From Streptosporangiaceae bacterium (GTDB lineage: Bacteria > Actinomycetota > Actinomycetes > Streptosporangiales > Streptosporangiaceae), in contig JASIGS010000100.1 in the NCBI GenBank assembly GCA_030052355.1, positions 1 through 5,565 on the forward strand: a stretch of DNA of 5,565 nt, read 5' to 3'. The first letter of the stretch is position 1. The number at the start of each line of letters is the position of its first letter. The position numbers were made by a program, and so were the translations under genes. Below the pieces are notes generated by a model. It made no database searches. It was not told where the DNA came from and saw nothing but the letters and a program-made list of their open reading frames with translations. Positions 1-5,565 of this stretch are shown here, in pieces.

Positions 1-818
1 AGGCAGTGCATGAACCTGACCGCGGGGTTACCGGTGGCTGCCAGCACGGCCGCGTTCACCTGGTAGGGCAGCAGCTGATCGATGCGCTGGTCCCACTTCT
101 CCGGCGGTTCGCCCATCGACAGCCACACGTCGGTGTAGATGAAGTCGGTGCCAAGCACCGCGGGGCCGACGTCATCGGTCACCGTCAGCCGGGCACCGGA
201 GTGCCGGGCGAGGCCGGCGGCGACCTCGCGCACGGGCGCCGACGGCTGCAGCGCCCGCGGGGCGCAGATCCGCACGTCCAGGCCGAGCAGCGCGCCGGTG
301 ACCAGCAGCGAGTTGGCGGTGTTGTTCCGGCCGTCGCCGAGGTAGCAGTAGCTGACCTCCGGCAGCGGCTTGCCCGCGTGATCGCGCATGGTGAGGATGT
401 CGGCGAGCATCTGGGTGGGGTGCCAGCTGTCGGTCAGGCCGTTCCACACCGGAACGCCGGCGTACCTGGCCAGGGTTTCCACGTCGTCCTGGGAGTAGCC
501 GCGGTACTCGATGCCGTCGAACATGCGGCCGAGCACGCGCGCGGTGTCCTCGACCGACTCCTTCCGCCCGAGCTGTGAGTCGTCCGGGCCGAGATAGGTG
601 ACGTGCCCGCCCTCGTCGTGCGCCGCCACCTCGAAGGCGGACCGGGTCCGGGTCGAGGTCTTCTCGAAGATCAGCGCGATGCTGCGCCCGGCCAGCCGGT
701 GCCGGTGCAAGCCGATGCGCTTCTCGCTCCGGCAACGGCTGGCCAGCTCGACCAGGTACAGGAACTCGTCAGGCGACAGGTCGCTTTCCTTCAGCAGGCT
801 GCGGCCGCAGAGATCCAT
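1..818 (-). CDS. arcB: Ornithine carbamoyltransferase, catabolic ArcB type (3' end cut by window edge)
   Basis: In the ADI pathway this cytoplasmic enzyme phosphorolyses citrulline to ornithine and carbamoyl phosphate. I read 272 codons from the ATG at 818 to the left edge. Carbamoyl-phosphate binding residues are clear: STRTR at 55-59, Arg106 in EYRGYSQ, and HPTQ at 133-136. The ornithine-binding half shows GDGRNN at 161-166, Asp230 and SMGE at 234-237. The frame leaves the window at FMHC (Cys272), the start of the conserved FMHCLPA motif, so roughly 60 residues are missing. Spacing matches the E. coli enzyme almost residue for residue. The stretch [20 protein letters not shown] followed by DGIEYRGY resembles E. 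coli/ArcB-type enzymes rather than anabolic actinobacterial ArgF, which fits its place behind arcA. GGAAGGAG lies 9 bases before the ATG. The catabolic assignment is inferred from context and sequence type; the family call is secure. Confidence 0.95.
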   Translation of the reverse strand, partial: MDLCGRSLLKESDLSPDEFLYLVELASRCRSEKRIGLHRHRLAGRSIALIFEKTSTRTRSAFEVAAHDEGGHVTYLGPDDSQLGRKESVEDTARVLGRMFDGIEYRGYSQDDVETLARYAGVPVWNGLTDSWHPTQMLADILTMRDHAGKPLPEVSYCYLGDGRNNTANSLLVTGALLGLDVRICAPRALQPSAPVREVAAGLARHSGARLTVTDDVGPAVLGTDFIYTDVWLSMGEPPEKWDQRIDQLLPYQVNAAVLAATGNPAVRFMHC

Positions 819-827
819 CTGGTTGTA

Positions 828-835
828 CTCCTTCC
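828..835 (-). promoter_or_regulatory. Ribosome binding site of arcB
   Basis: On the minus strand GGAAGGAG ends 9 bases before the ATG at 818. It lies in the 34-base gap after the arcA stop (TAG, 855-853). This fixes the arcB start and shows that arcB has its own strong initiation signal rather than relying on overlap coupling. The gap also holds a small GC stem (GCGG, loop of 4, CCGC; 842-853), too short to call a terminator. Confidence 0.75.
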
Positions 836-852
836 GCTCAGGCGGCTCGCCG

Positions 853-2070
853 CTAGGCCGGGTCGCGCTCGATCGGGCACGTCATGCAGCGCGGGCCGCC
901 ACGGCCGCGGCCGAGTTCCTCGCCCGGCACGGTGATGACCTCGATGCCGTGCCTGCGCAGCATGGTGTTGGTGGCGACATTCCGCTCGTAACCGAGGATG
1001 ACGCCGGGCGCGACGGCGAGATAGTTATTCCCGTCGTCCCACTGCTCCCGCTCCGCGGCCCTGACGTCCTCGTCAGTGGTCAGCACGCTGACCTTGTCGA
1101 CGCCCAGCGTCTCAGCCAGGGTCTCCCACAGGTTGTGGTTGAGACTGACCGCGAGCTCTGCGCCGCCGCCCGGGCTGATCGTCCAGGAACGCACGTTCCT
1201 GTCCATGTAGGGATACAGGACGAATGTGCTCCGGTCGATCATCGTCAGCACCGTGTCGAGGTGCATCATCGCGTGCGACTGCGGCAGCTCGACCGCGATG
1301 ACCGACCTGGCCTGGCCGGCCGCGAACAGGGCGGTGGCCAGGATCTCGACGGCCATCGGCGTGGTGCGCTCGCCCATCCCGATCAGCACCGCGCCGTTGC
1401 CGATGACGTGCACGTCACCGCCTTCGACGCTGGCCGGCAGGTGGCTGGCGTCGTCGTCGCCGTAGTAGGTGGCAAACTGCGTCCCGGCGAACATCGGGTG
1501 GTAACGATAGATCGCCCGGATGTGCAGCGTTTCCCGCTGCCTGGCCGGCTTGGCCATGGGGTTGACGCTGACGCCGCCGTAGATCCAGCAGGAGTTGTCC
1601 CGCGGGAACAGGTGATTGGGCAGCGGCGGCAGCAGGAAGTCGTCCGCCCGCAGCATGTCCCACAGCAGGCTGCGTGCTCGCAGCGGGCGCAGGTCGGCCT
1701 TCAGCACGCCGCCGACGAGGAACTCGGCAAGCCGCCTGCCGTCCAGGTCGTCGGCCAGCCGGCGCAGCGGGCCAGCCAGCGCCGGCCCGGCGATCTCCGG
1801 GGTGCACACCCGGTCGAGCACGAACTGCCTGCCCGCCGGGACCTCGAGCGTCTGCGCGAGCAGGTCACCGAAGTAGTGCACGGTGACGCCCGCCTCCCGC
1901 AGCGTCTCGGCGAACACGTCGTGCTCTTCTTTGGCCCGCTTGGCCCACAGCACGTCGTCGAACAGCAGCCCGCTGATGTTCCGCGGGGTCAGCCGGGACA
2001 GCTCGAGCCCTGGCCGGTGGATGATGGCCTGCCGTAGCTGGCCGACCTCGGACTGAACAGCGAGTGTCAT
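853..2070 (-). CDS. arcA: Arginine deiminase
   Basis: Hydrolyses L-arginine to L-citrulline and ammonia, the first step of the cytoplasmic ADI pathway. The 405-residue product has the usual family length. The catalytic set can be placed by comparison with the Pseudomonas aeruginosa enzyme, which has Asp166, Glu224, His278, Asp280 and Cys406. Here they are Asp158 (FPRD), Glu216 (EGGD), His270 and Asp272 (HLDT), and nucleophile Cys395 ([10 protein letters not shown]). Substrate-binding equivalents also line up: Asn152, Arg177, Arg235 and Arg390. The N-terminal block [13 protein letters not shown] and [16 protein letters not shown] are family hallmarks. One small oddity is FPRD, where FTRD is common. 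The start ATG overlaps the stop of the upstream antiporter gene as ATGA, preceded by AAAGGGGGAG, which suggests translational coupling. The enzyme should be active. Confidence 0.98.
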   Translation of the reverse strand: MTLAVQSEVGQLRQAIIHRPGLELSRLTPRNISGLLFDDVLWAKRAKEEHDVFAETLREAGVTVHYFGDLLAQTLEVPAGRQFVLDRVCTPEIAGPALAGPLRRLADDLDGRRLAEFLVGGVLKADLRPLRARSLLWDMLRADDFLLPPLPNHLFPRDNSCWIYGGVSVNPMAKPARQRETLHIRAIYRYHPMFAGTQFATYYGDDDASHLPASVEGGDVHVIGNGAVLIGMGERTTPMAVEILATALFAAGQARSVIAVELPQSHAMMHLDTVLTMIDRSTFVLYPYMDRNVRSWTISPGGGAELAVSLNHNLWETLAETLGVDKVSVLTTDEDVRAAEREQWDDGNNYLAVAPGVILGYERNVATNTMLRRHGIEVITVPGEELGRGRGGPRCMTCPIERDPA

Positions 2071-3569
2071 GACTCCCCCTTTGCCAGGTCGCTGCCCGGC
2101 AGGCCCGGGTCGAGCGGAATCGAGCGAAGCCCGGGACGCGCGGGACCGGCCGGCGCATCCGCCGGCTCGGGCGCCAGCCCCTTGCGCTCACGGTCTGCCT
2201 TGAGGAACGGGTAGATCATCAGCCCGACCATGATGGCCACCAGTGCTTCGTACACCGCGGAGAACCCGCCCGCGAAGGTCACCCACATGGAGAACAGGAC
2301 GCCCGCGCCGGCCACGGACAGGTCCCGGGCCAGCGGCCAGCCCTGCACCCGGCGACGCCGGGACACCAGGTAGGCGAGCTGGGCAATGGCGGACATGAAG
2401 TACGGGATCGCCACCGTGACCACGGTCAGGTCGACCAGGTAGGTGAACACGGTCAGCCCTGAACTGGTTGTGTACCGCCACAGCATCAGCAGCGACGGCA
2501 GCAGTGCCGCGATCACGACGCCGAACCACGCCGTGTCCTTGCGGTCGGTCCAGGCGAACGCGCGCGGGAACAGGCCGTCGTTGGCCTGGGCGCGCGCCAC
2601 CTCGGTGGTGACCAGCGTCCAGCCGTTCAGCGCACCGATGCCGGACACCACGGCCAGCGCGGCGACGAGCTTTCCGGCCCAGGCGCCGTGACCGAAGACT
2701 GTCTCGAACGCTGGCACGAACGGCGCGCCGTTGTTCATCAGCGCGTGGTGCGGGACCAGTCCCATCACCGCGGCTGCGACGAGCAGGTACACGATGGCGC
2801 TGGCGCCGGTGCCGAGCAGTGAGGCCCGGCCGACGTTACGCCGCGGGTCCTTGACCCGCTTGGCGGTGATGGCGGCCACCTCGACCCCGATGAAGGAGAA
2901 CAGCGCGACGCCCGCGGCGATGCCGATCGCCGAGTACAGGCTGCCGCCGGACGCGTTGAACGCGCCGAAGTTGCCGCTGGTCACGAAGAACCAGCCGACC
3001 ACGCCGACGAGCAGCAGCGGCAGGAACTTGAGCACGACGGTCACGTTCTGGAACCAGGCCATCTGCCGGACCCCGACCAGGTTGACAGCGGCCGGGAACC
3101 ACAGGCCGACCAGGGCGATGCCCCAGTTCTCGATGCCGGACGGGTTGATGCCGAACAGGGCGTCGACGTAGAACACCCAGGACGCCACGATGGCGGCGTT
3201 CCCGGCCCACGCCTGGATCCAGTAGCACCAGCCGGTGAGGTAGCCGGCGAAGTCGCCGAACTCGTGCCTGGCGTACGCGTACAGGCCGCCGTCGGAGTTC
3301 GGCACGCGCTTGGTCAGCTGCCCGAACAGGATCGCGAGCAGCATCGCGCCGATCGCGATCACCGCCAGCACCAGCAGCGAGCTGGTGCCGCCGTCTGCCA
3401 TGACGGCCGGCATGGTGAACACCCCGGTGCCGATGATGCTGCCGATGACCAGCCCGGTCGCCGACGTCAGGCCGAGGGCGCGCGCCTTCTGCTGATCCTT
3501 CACGCTGGACAGGCCCGGCCTAGGTTGAGATTGCCCGCCGGGCGGGCGGGCACTGGCTGCGGTGGACAT
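2067..3569 (-). CDS. arcD: APC-family arginine/ornithine antiporter (ArcD/AdiC-like)
   Basis: Predicted inner-membrane exchanger that imports arginine and exports ornithine, so the ADI pathway needs no energy for uptake. The 500-residue product shows about 12 hydrophobic segments between residues 35 and 457. APC-superfamily hallmarks are GSIIGTGVF (43-51, the unwound TM1 substrate site), [10 protein letters not shown] (92-101) and SFIGVE (225-230) followed by KDPRRNV. It resembles E. coli AdiC: Glu230 matches the proton-linked Glu208, and Trp317 in GALNGWTL matches gate Trp293, but the Trp202 position is Phe224. A polar tail of about 28 residues at the N-terminus and a Pro/Ala-rich tail of about 45 at the C-terminus extend beyond AdiC's length. 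It is the first gene of the operon; GGGAGG stands 4 bases before the ATG. Substrate is inferred mainly from its position before arcA; arginine/agmatine or another amino-acid exchange is possible. Confidence 0.88.
   Translation of the reverse strand: MSTAASARPPGGQSQPRPGLSSVKDQQKARALGLTSATGLVIGSIIGTGVFTMPAVMADGGTSSLLVLAVIAIGAMLLAILFGQLTKRVPNSDGGLYAYARHEFGDFAGYLTGWCYWIQAWAGNAAIVASWVFYVDALFGINPSGIENWGIALVGLWFPAAVNLVGVRQMAWFQNVTVVLKFLPLLLVGVVGWFFVTSGNFGAFNASGGSLYSAIGIAAGVALFSFIGVEVAAITAKRVKDPRRNVGRASLLGTGASAIVYLLVAAAVMGLVPHHALMNNGAPFVPAFETVFGHGAWAGKLVAALAVVSGIGALNGWTLVTTEVARAQANDGLFPRAFAWTDRKDTAWFGVVIAALLPSLLMLWRYTTSSGLTVFTYLVDLTVVTVAIPYFMSAIAQLAYLVSRRRRVQGWPLARDLSVAGAGVLFSMWVTFAGGFSAVYEALVAIMVGLMIYPFLKADRERKGLAPEPADAPAGPARPGLRSIPLDPGLPGSDLAKGES
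2073..2082 (-). promoter_or_regulatory. Ribosome binding site of arcA inside the end of the antiporter gene
   Basis: The minus strand reads AAAGGGGGAG and ends 2 bases before the arcA ATG, within the last codons of the antiporter gene. The spacing is short if GGAG pairs, or more normal if the GGGGG core pairs. Together with the ATGA stop/start overlap it supports coupled translation of transporter and deiminase. Confidence 0.55.
3533..3547. repeat. GC-rich palindrome in codons 8-13 of arcD
   Basis: GCCCGCC, one central base, then GGCGGGC: a perfect 7-1-7 inverted repeat. In mRNA it could form a 5-bp all-GC stem with a 5-base loop, about 20 bases after the start codon. It also simply encodes the Ala-Arg-Pro-Pro-Gly-Gly stretch of the polar N-terminus, so a regulatory role is only a possibility. 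Confidence 0.4.
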
Positions 3570-3573
3570 GAGA

Positions 3574-3579
3574 CCTCCC
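3574..3579 (-). promoter_or_regulatory. Ribosome binding site of arcD
   Basis: GGGAGG on the minus strand lies 4 bases before the ATG at 3569 and supports this start over any internal one. The next codons (7-12) contain a GC-rich self-complementary stretch that could fold over the start region. Confidence 0.7.
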
Positions 3580-3661
3580 TGTGAACACGACGCGGCTCCG
3601 TTGCACGCGTCTGGTCACATCGATCACGTCCACCTCATCCGCACACACCCGTTCCGGCCAG

Positions 3662-3675
3662 GGGCCCTAGGTCAC
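3662..3675 (-). promoter_or_regulatory. Possible DevR/DosR-like box upstream of the arc operon
   Basis: The minus strand reads GTGACCTAGGGCCC. Against the known mycobacterial consensus GGGACTWWAGTCCC I count 10 of 14 matching positions, with GTGAC and GGCCC arms around CTAG. It sits about 93 bases before the arcD start codon. The match is imperfect and the region is very GC-rich, so chance is a real alternative. The idea draws on context, since DevR-type regulators control hypoxia genes in actinobacteria. Confidence 0.3.
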
Positions 3676-3775
3676 GAGCGGCCCGTCATTCGGCCTTGCT
3701 GGTTGAGGCGGCGGCTCGCGCGTATCACGCATAGGGAAGGGAACGCCAAGAAGGCGAGTAACTGCGCACGGACAG

Positions 3776-3792
3776 GTGGCCCTGCGGGCCAC
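3776..3792. repeat. Perfect 17-bp palindrome, candidate operator
   Basis: GTGGCCC, spacer TGC, GGGCCAC: a perfect 7-3-7 inverted repeat about 83-99 bases upstream of the pta start and 207 bases before arcD. The length and symmetry suit a dimeric DNA-binding protein, or a hairpin if transcribed. No run of T follows, so it is not a typical terminator. The binding protein is unknown. Confidence 0.5.
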
Positions 3793-3810
3793 GCCCGCCG
3801 TGGGGCTGTG

Positions 3811-3829
3811 GGTCCCCGCGGACGGGACC
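3811..3829. repeat. Inverted repeat GGTCCC-N7-GGGACC upstream of pta
   Basis: Two perfect 6-base arms, GGTCCC at 3811-3816 and GGGACC at 3824-3829, are separated by CGCGGAC. The right arm is also the left half of the GGGAC-type box at 3824-3837. Located 46-64 bases before the pta start, it is suited to bind a regulator near the promoter. Confidence 0.4.
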
Positions 3830-3837
3830 TCCGGCCT
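3824..3837 (+). promoter_or_regulatory. Possible DevR/DosR-like box upstream of pta
   Basis: The sequence GGGACCTCCGGCCT has a perfect GGGAC left arm and a degenerate right arm; 9 of 14 positions match GGGACTWWAGTCCC. It adjoins a TTGACG hexamer, so a bound activator would sit at or beside the -35 region. The evidence is weak alone; it gains some weight from a similar motif in front of the divergent arc operon. Confidence 0.25.
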
Positions 3838-3867
3838 TTGACGTGCGGGCTGACGGACCCCGAGGAT
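3838..3867 (+). promoter_or_regulatory. Candidate pta promoter (TTGACG / GAGGAT)
   Basis: TTGACG at 3838-3843 is a good -35 hexamer. With 18-base spacing the only -10 partner is GAGGAT (3862-3867), matching TATAAT at 3 of 6 positions. Transcription would then begin about at the ATG at 3875, giving a leaderless mRNA, which is common in actinobacteria. The same GAGG could instead be the Shine-Dalgarno of a leadered message, so the two readings compete. Confidence 0.2.
3862..3865 (+). promoter_or_regulatory. Ribosome binding site that decides the pta start
   Basis: GAGG lies 9 bases before the ATG at 3875 but directly touches the in-frame ATG at 3866, leaving no spacer there. This favours 3875. 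An in-frame TGA at 3851-3853 excludes earlier starts. Confidence 0.5.
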
Positions 3868-3874
3868 GGCAGTC

Positions 3875-5565
3875 ATGGGGGGAAGCCTGCTGGCCGCGTC
3901 TACCGGCACCGGCGTCGGCCTGACGCGTACCTGCCTGGGACTGGTCAGGGCGCTAGACCGCAGGGGCGCGAACGTCGCGTTCGTCAAGCCGGTAGCGCAG
4001 CCCAGGCACCGCGGCGACCCGGACAGGTCGGCGGCGCTGGTCGAGGCCGTGGCCGGATTGCACCCGCCAGAGCCGCTGTCGACCGAGGCCCTCGAGCAAC
4101 TGCTCGGCGCCGGCGGGCTCGACCTCGCGCTGGAGAAGGTGGTCGCCGCCTGGCAGCCCGTTTGCGACAAATCGGACCTCGTGGTCGTGCAGGGCCTCAG
4201 CCCGATGCCGGCCAGGCTGTACGCGACCGAGTTCAACCACGCCCTGGCCAGGGCGCTCGACGCCGACGTGCTGCTGGTGTCGAGCTGGCCGGCCACATCC
4301 GGCGAACGCGGCACGGGCCAGCCGGCGCGGGCGGCGGAGAACGTCGCCGACGTGCTCGCCATCGCGGCCAGCGGTTACGCCGCGGGCGAGAGCGAGCGAG
4401 TCGCCGGATGCGTGGTCACGAACGTCCCGTCGGCCGACGCCGCCGCCACGGCGGCGCTGCGCGACGCGCTCAGCCGCCGCAGGCTCCGGCTGCTGGCGGC
4501 GGTGCCGTACCGCCCGGAACTGACCTGGCTGCGGGTCAGGGACCTGGTGCGTGAACTGGGACCCCGGGTACTCAGCGAGGGCGACCTATCCCGCCGGATC
4601 AAGGACGTCGCCGTGTTCGCCCAGGGGGTTCCCGGCGGTCTGCGGGTACTGACCGACGGCCGGCTGATCGTGGTCCCCGGCGACCGGCACGACGTGGTCA
4701 TGGCCGCGTGCCTCGCCACGCTGAGCGGCGTCCAGCTGGCCGGCCTGCTGCTGTCGGCGGGCATCGAGCCGGATCCGCGGATAACGGAGCTGACCAGGGT
4801 CACCGCCAGGGCGGGCCTGCCCATCCTGGTCGGCAGCGAGGACAGCTACGAGACGGCCGCTGCCGTCCGTGACCTTGACCCTGGCCTGCCATCCGACGAC
4901 CTGGACCGGGTCGAGGCGGTGACCGACGCCGTGGCCGACTCGCTCGATGCGTCCTGGCTCGACTCCCTGCGCGGCCCGGGACGACCGCAGCGGCTCAGTC
5001 CCGCCGCGTTCCGCTACAAGCTCACCGACCTGGCGCGCGCCGCGAACGCGCGGCTCGTGCTGCCCGAGGGCAACGAGCCGCGCACCGTCCGCGCCGCGGT
5101 TGCCTGCGCGGAGCGGGGGATCGCACGCAGCGTGCTGCTCGGCGTGCCGGACGAGGTGTCGGGCGTCGCGGGCAGCCTCGGGCTGCGGCTGCCCGACGGC
5201 GTGTCGGTGCTCGACCCGCGCGACGTCGCCGAGCGCTACGTCGCGCCGCTGGCCAAGATCCGTGCGCACCGCGGCTGGACCGAAGAGATGGCGCGCGAGC
5301 ACCTGGCCGACCCGATCACCGTCGGCACGATGATGCTGTACGAGGGCGAGGTCGACGGCCTGGTGTCCGGCGCAGCGCACACCACGGCCTCAACCGTCCG
5401 GCCCGCACTGCAGATCCTCGGCACCAAGCCGGGCAGCAGGCTGGTCTCGTCGATCTTCTTCATGTGCCTGCCGGACGAGGTCGTCATCTACGGCGACTGC
5501 GCGATCAACCCGCAGCCCGATGCGCGCGACCTGGCGGACATCGCGATCCAGAGCGCTGCCTCCGC
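3875..5565 (+). CDS. pta: Phosphate acetyltransferase, long form (3' end cut by window edge)
   Basis: Interconverts acetyl-CoA plus phosphate with acetyl phosphate plus CoA in the cytoplasm; acetate kinase then makes ATP. I read 563 codons with no stop before the right edge. Residues 1-210 form the BioD-like N-terminal domain: STGTGVGLT (9-17) is a P-loop-like turn lacking the Walker lysine, as in E. coli Pta, and FVKPVAQPR (36-44) is conserved. A DRTGG-type regulatory domain spans about 215-325. The catalytic PTA domain starts near 375 with LSPAAFRYKLTDLAR, LPEGNEPRT (396-404), DGLVSGAAHTTAS (494-506) and GDCAINPQP (540-548). The catalytic YSTGTSG segment lies beyond the edge; about 130-150 residues are missing. 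Start 3875 aligns exactly with the E. coli N-terminus; ATG 3866 is the alternative. The linker after residue 180 is clearly shorter than in E. coli. Confidence 0.96.
   Translation, partial: MGGSLLAASTGTGVGLTRTCLGLVRALDRRGANVAFVKPVAQPRHRGDPDRSAALVEAVAGLHPPEPLSTEALEQLLGAGGLDLALEKVVAAWQPVCDKSDLVVVQGLSPMPARLYATEFNHALARALDADVLLVSSWPATSGERGTGQPARAAENVADVLAIAASGYAAGESERVAGCVVTNVPSADAAATAALRDALSRRRLRLLAAVPYRPELTWLRVRDLVRELGPRVLSEGDLSRRIKDVAVFAQGVPGGLRVLTDGRLIVVPGDRHDVVMAACLATLSGVQLAGLLLSAGIEPDPRITELTRVTARAGLPILVGSEDSYETAAAVRDLDPGLPSDDLDRVEAVTDAVADSLDASWLDSLRGPGRPQRLSPAAFRYKLTDLARAANARLVLPEGNEPRTVRAAVACAERGIARSVLLGVPDEVSGVAGSLGLRLPDGVSVLDPRDVAERYVAPLAKIRAHRGWTEEMAREHLADPITVGTMMLYEGEVDGLVSGAAHTTASTVRPALQILGTKPGSRLVSSIFFMCLPDEVVIYGDCAINPQPDARDLADIAIQSAAS

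Larger units (their letters stand above)
3570..3874. other. Divergent intergenic region between the arc operon and pta
   Basis: About 305 bases without a convincing gene, lying between two divergent starts, so it must contain the promoters of both operons unless one is read through. Reading frames crossing it are unsupported: the pta frame has a TGA stop at 3851-3853, just before the start. Structured elements are a CCTAGG-centred motif near 3662-3675, a 17-bp palindrome at 3776-3792, an inverted repeat at 3811-3829 and a GGGAC-type half site at 3824. No good sigma-70 pair is visible on the minus strand. No tRNA, riboswitch or attachment site was recognised. Confidence 0.8.

Noticed and set aside
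842..853. Hairpin GCGG-CTCG-CCGC between arcA and arcB as a terminator
   Set aside because: The stem is only 4 bp, there is no T-run, and it sits in a 34-base gap of a clear operon.
598..2037. 479-codon open frame on the plus strand opposite arcA and the arcB start
   Set aside because: It is antisense to arcA and arcB, whose catalytic motifs are complete. The translation is a low-complexity Arg/Val/Gln/Gly-rich shadow typical of GC-rich DNA, with no recognisable domain.
2731..3171. 146-codon plus-strand frame opposite arcD
   Set aside because: It is antisense to well conserved transmembrane segments of the antiporter; the Thr/Pro/Ala-rich composition is what the complement of membrane codons yields.
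3613..3630. CRP-like sequence GGTCACATCGATCACGTC before arcD
   Set aside because: The TCAC halves are direct repeats around ATCGAT, not the inverted TGTGA-N6-TCACA arrangement required for a CRP-type site.
3866..3874. Alternative pta start three codons upstream (ATG at 3866)
   Set aside because: Its only purine-rich stretch, GAGG, touches the ATG with no spacer. The start at 3875 has 9-base spacing and aligns with the E. coli Pta N-terminus.
3667..4362. 231-codon minus-strand open frame over the intergenic region and pta 5' end
   Set aside because: It is antisense to pta. The product is Ser/Ala/Pro-rich with no recognisable family, and it would overlay the promoter region.
3562..4554. 330-codon open frame on the plus strand beginning at the arcD start and running into pta
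   Set aside because: It is out of frame with pta, overlaps about 680 bases of a clearly homologous Pta coding region and gives Arg/Gly-rich sequence without domains.
4586..5380. 264-codon minus-strand open frame inside pta
   Set aside because: It is a shadow of the pta reading frame, composed of Arg/Gly/His/Gln-rich sequence with no motif.

Overview
The window is high-GC DNA whose genes show the G/C-rich third codon positions of an actinobacterium (Actinomycetota); the genus cannot be read from it. It contains no mobile element, CRISPR array, tRNA or rRNA that I can see. It is gene-dense: three genes run leftward, one runs rightward, and a single non-coding stretch of about 305 bases separates the two groups.

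The left two thirds (1-3569, minus strand) are an arginine deiminase (ADI) operon transcribed in the order antiporter (arcD-like), arginine deiminase (arcA), ornithine carbamoyltransferase (arcB-like). This is the same order as the Pseudomonas arcDABC operon. The antiporter stop and the arcA start overlap as ATGA, and arcB follows after 34 bases with a strong ribosome binding site. The arcB gene is cut by the left window edge inside its conserved HCLP-type motif. The carbamate kinase gene (arcC) expected to complete the pathway is not visible and would lie further left.

The right third (3875-5565, plus strand) is the 5' part of a long-form phosphate acetyltransferase gene (pta): a BioD-like N-terminal domain, a DRTGG-type middle domain and most of the catalytic domain. 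It is cut by the right edge about 130-150 residues before its expected end. In many bacteria the next gene would be acetate kinase (ackA), but that is not visible.

The divergent intergenic region (3570-3874) holds a perfect 17-bp palindrome, a 6-7-6 inverted repeat and two weak matches to the DevR/DosR dormancy-regulator box, one close to each operon. Functionally, both operons feed substrate-level ATP synthesis: arginine to carbamoyl phosphate (then ATP via carbamate kinase), and acetyl-CoA to acetyl phosphate (then ATP via acetate kinase). The natural reading is an anaerobic or energy-starvation survival locus of an otherwise aerobic actinobacterium, with the shared intergenic region as its likely control point. 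All four enzymes belong to known families. The least described part is the regulatory region and the pairing of the two pathways, not a new protein system.
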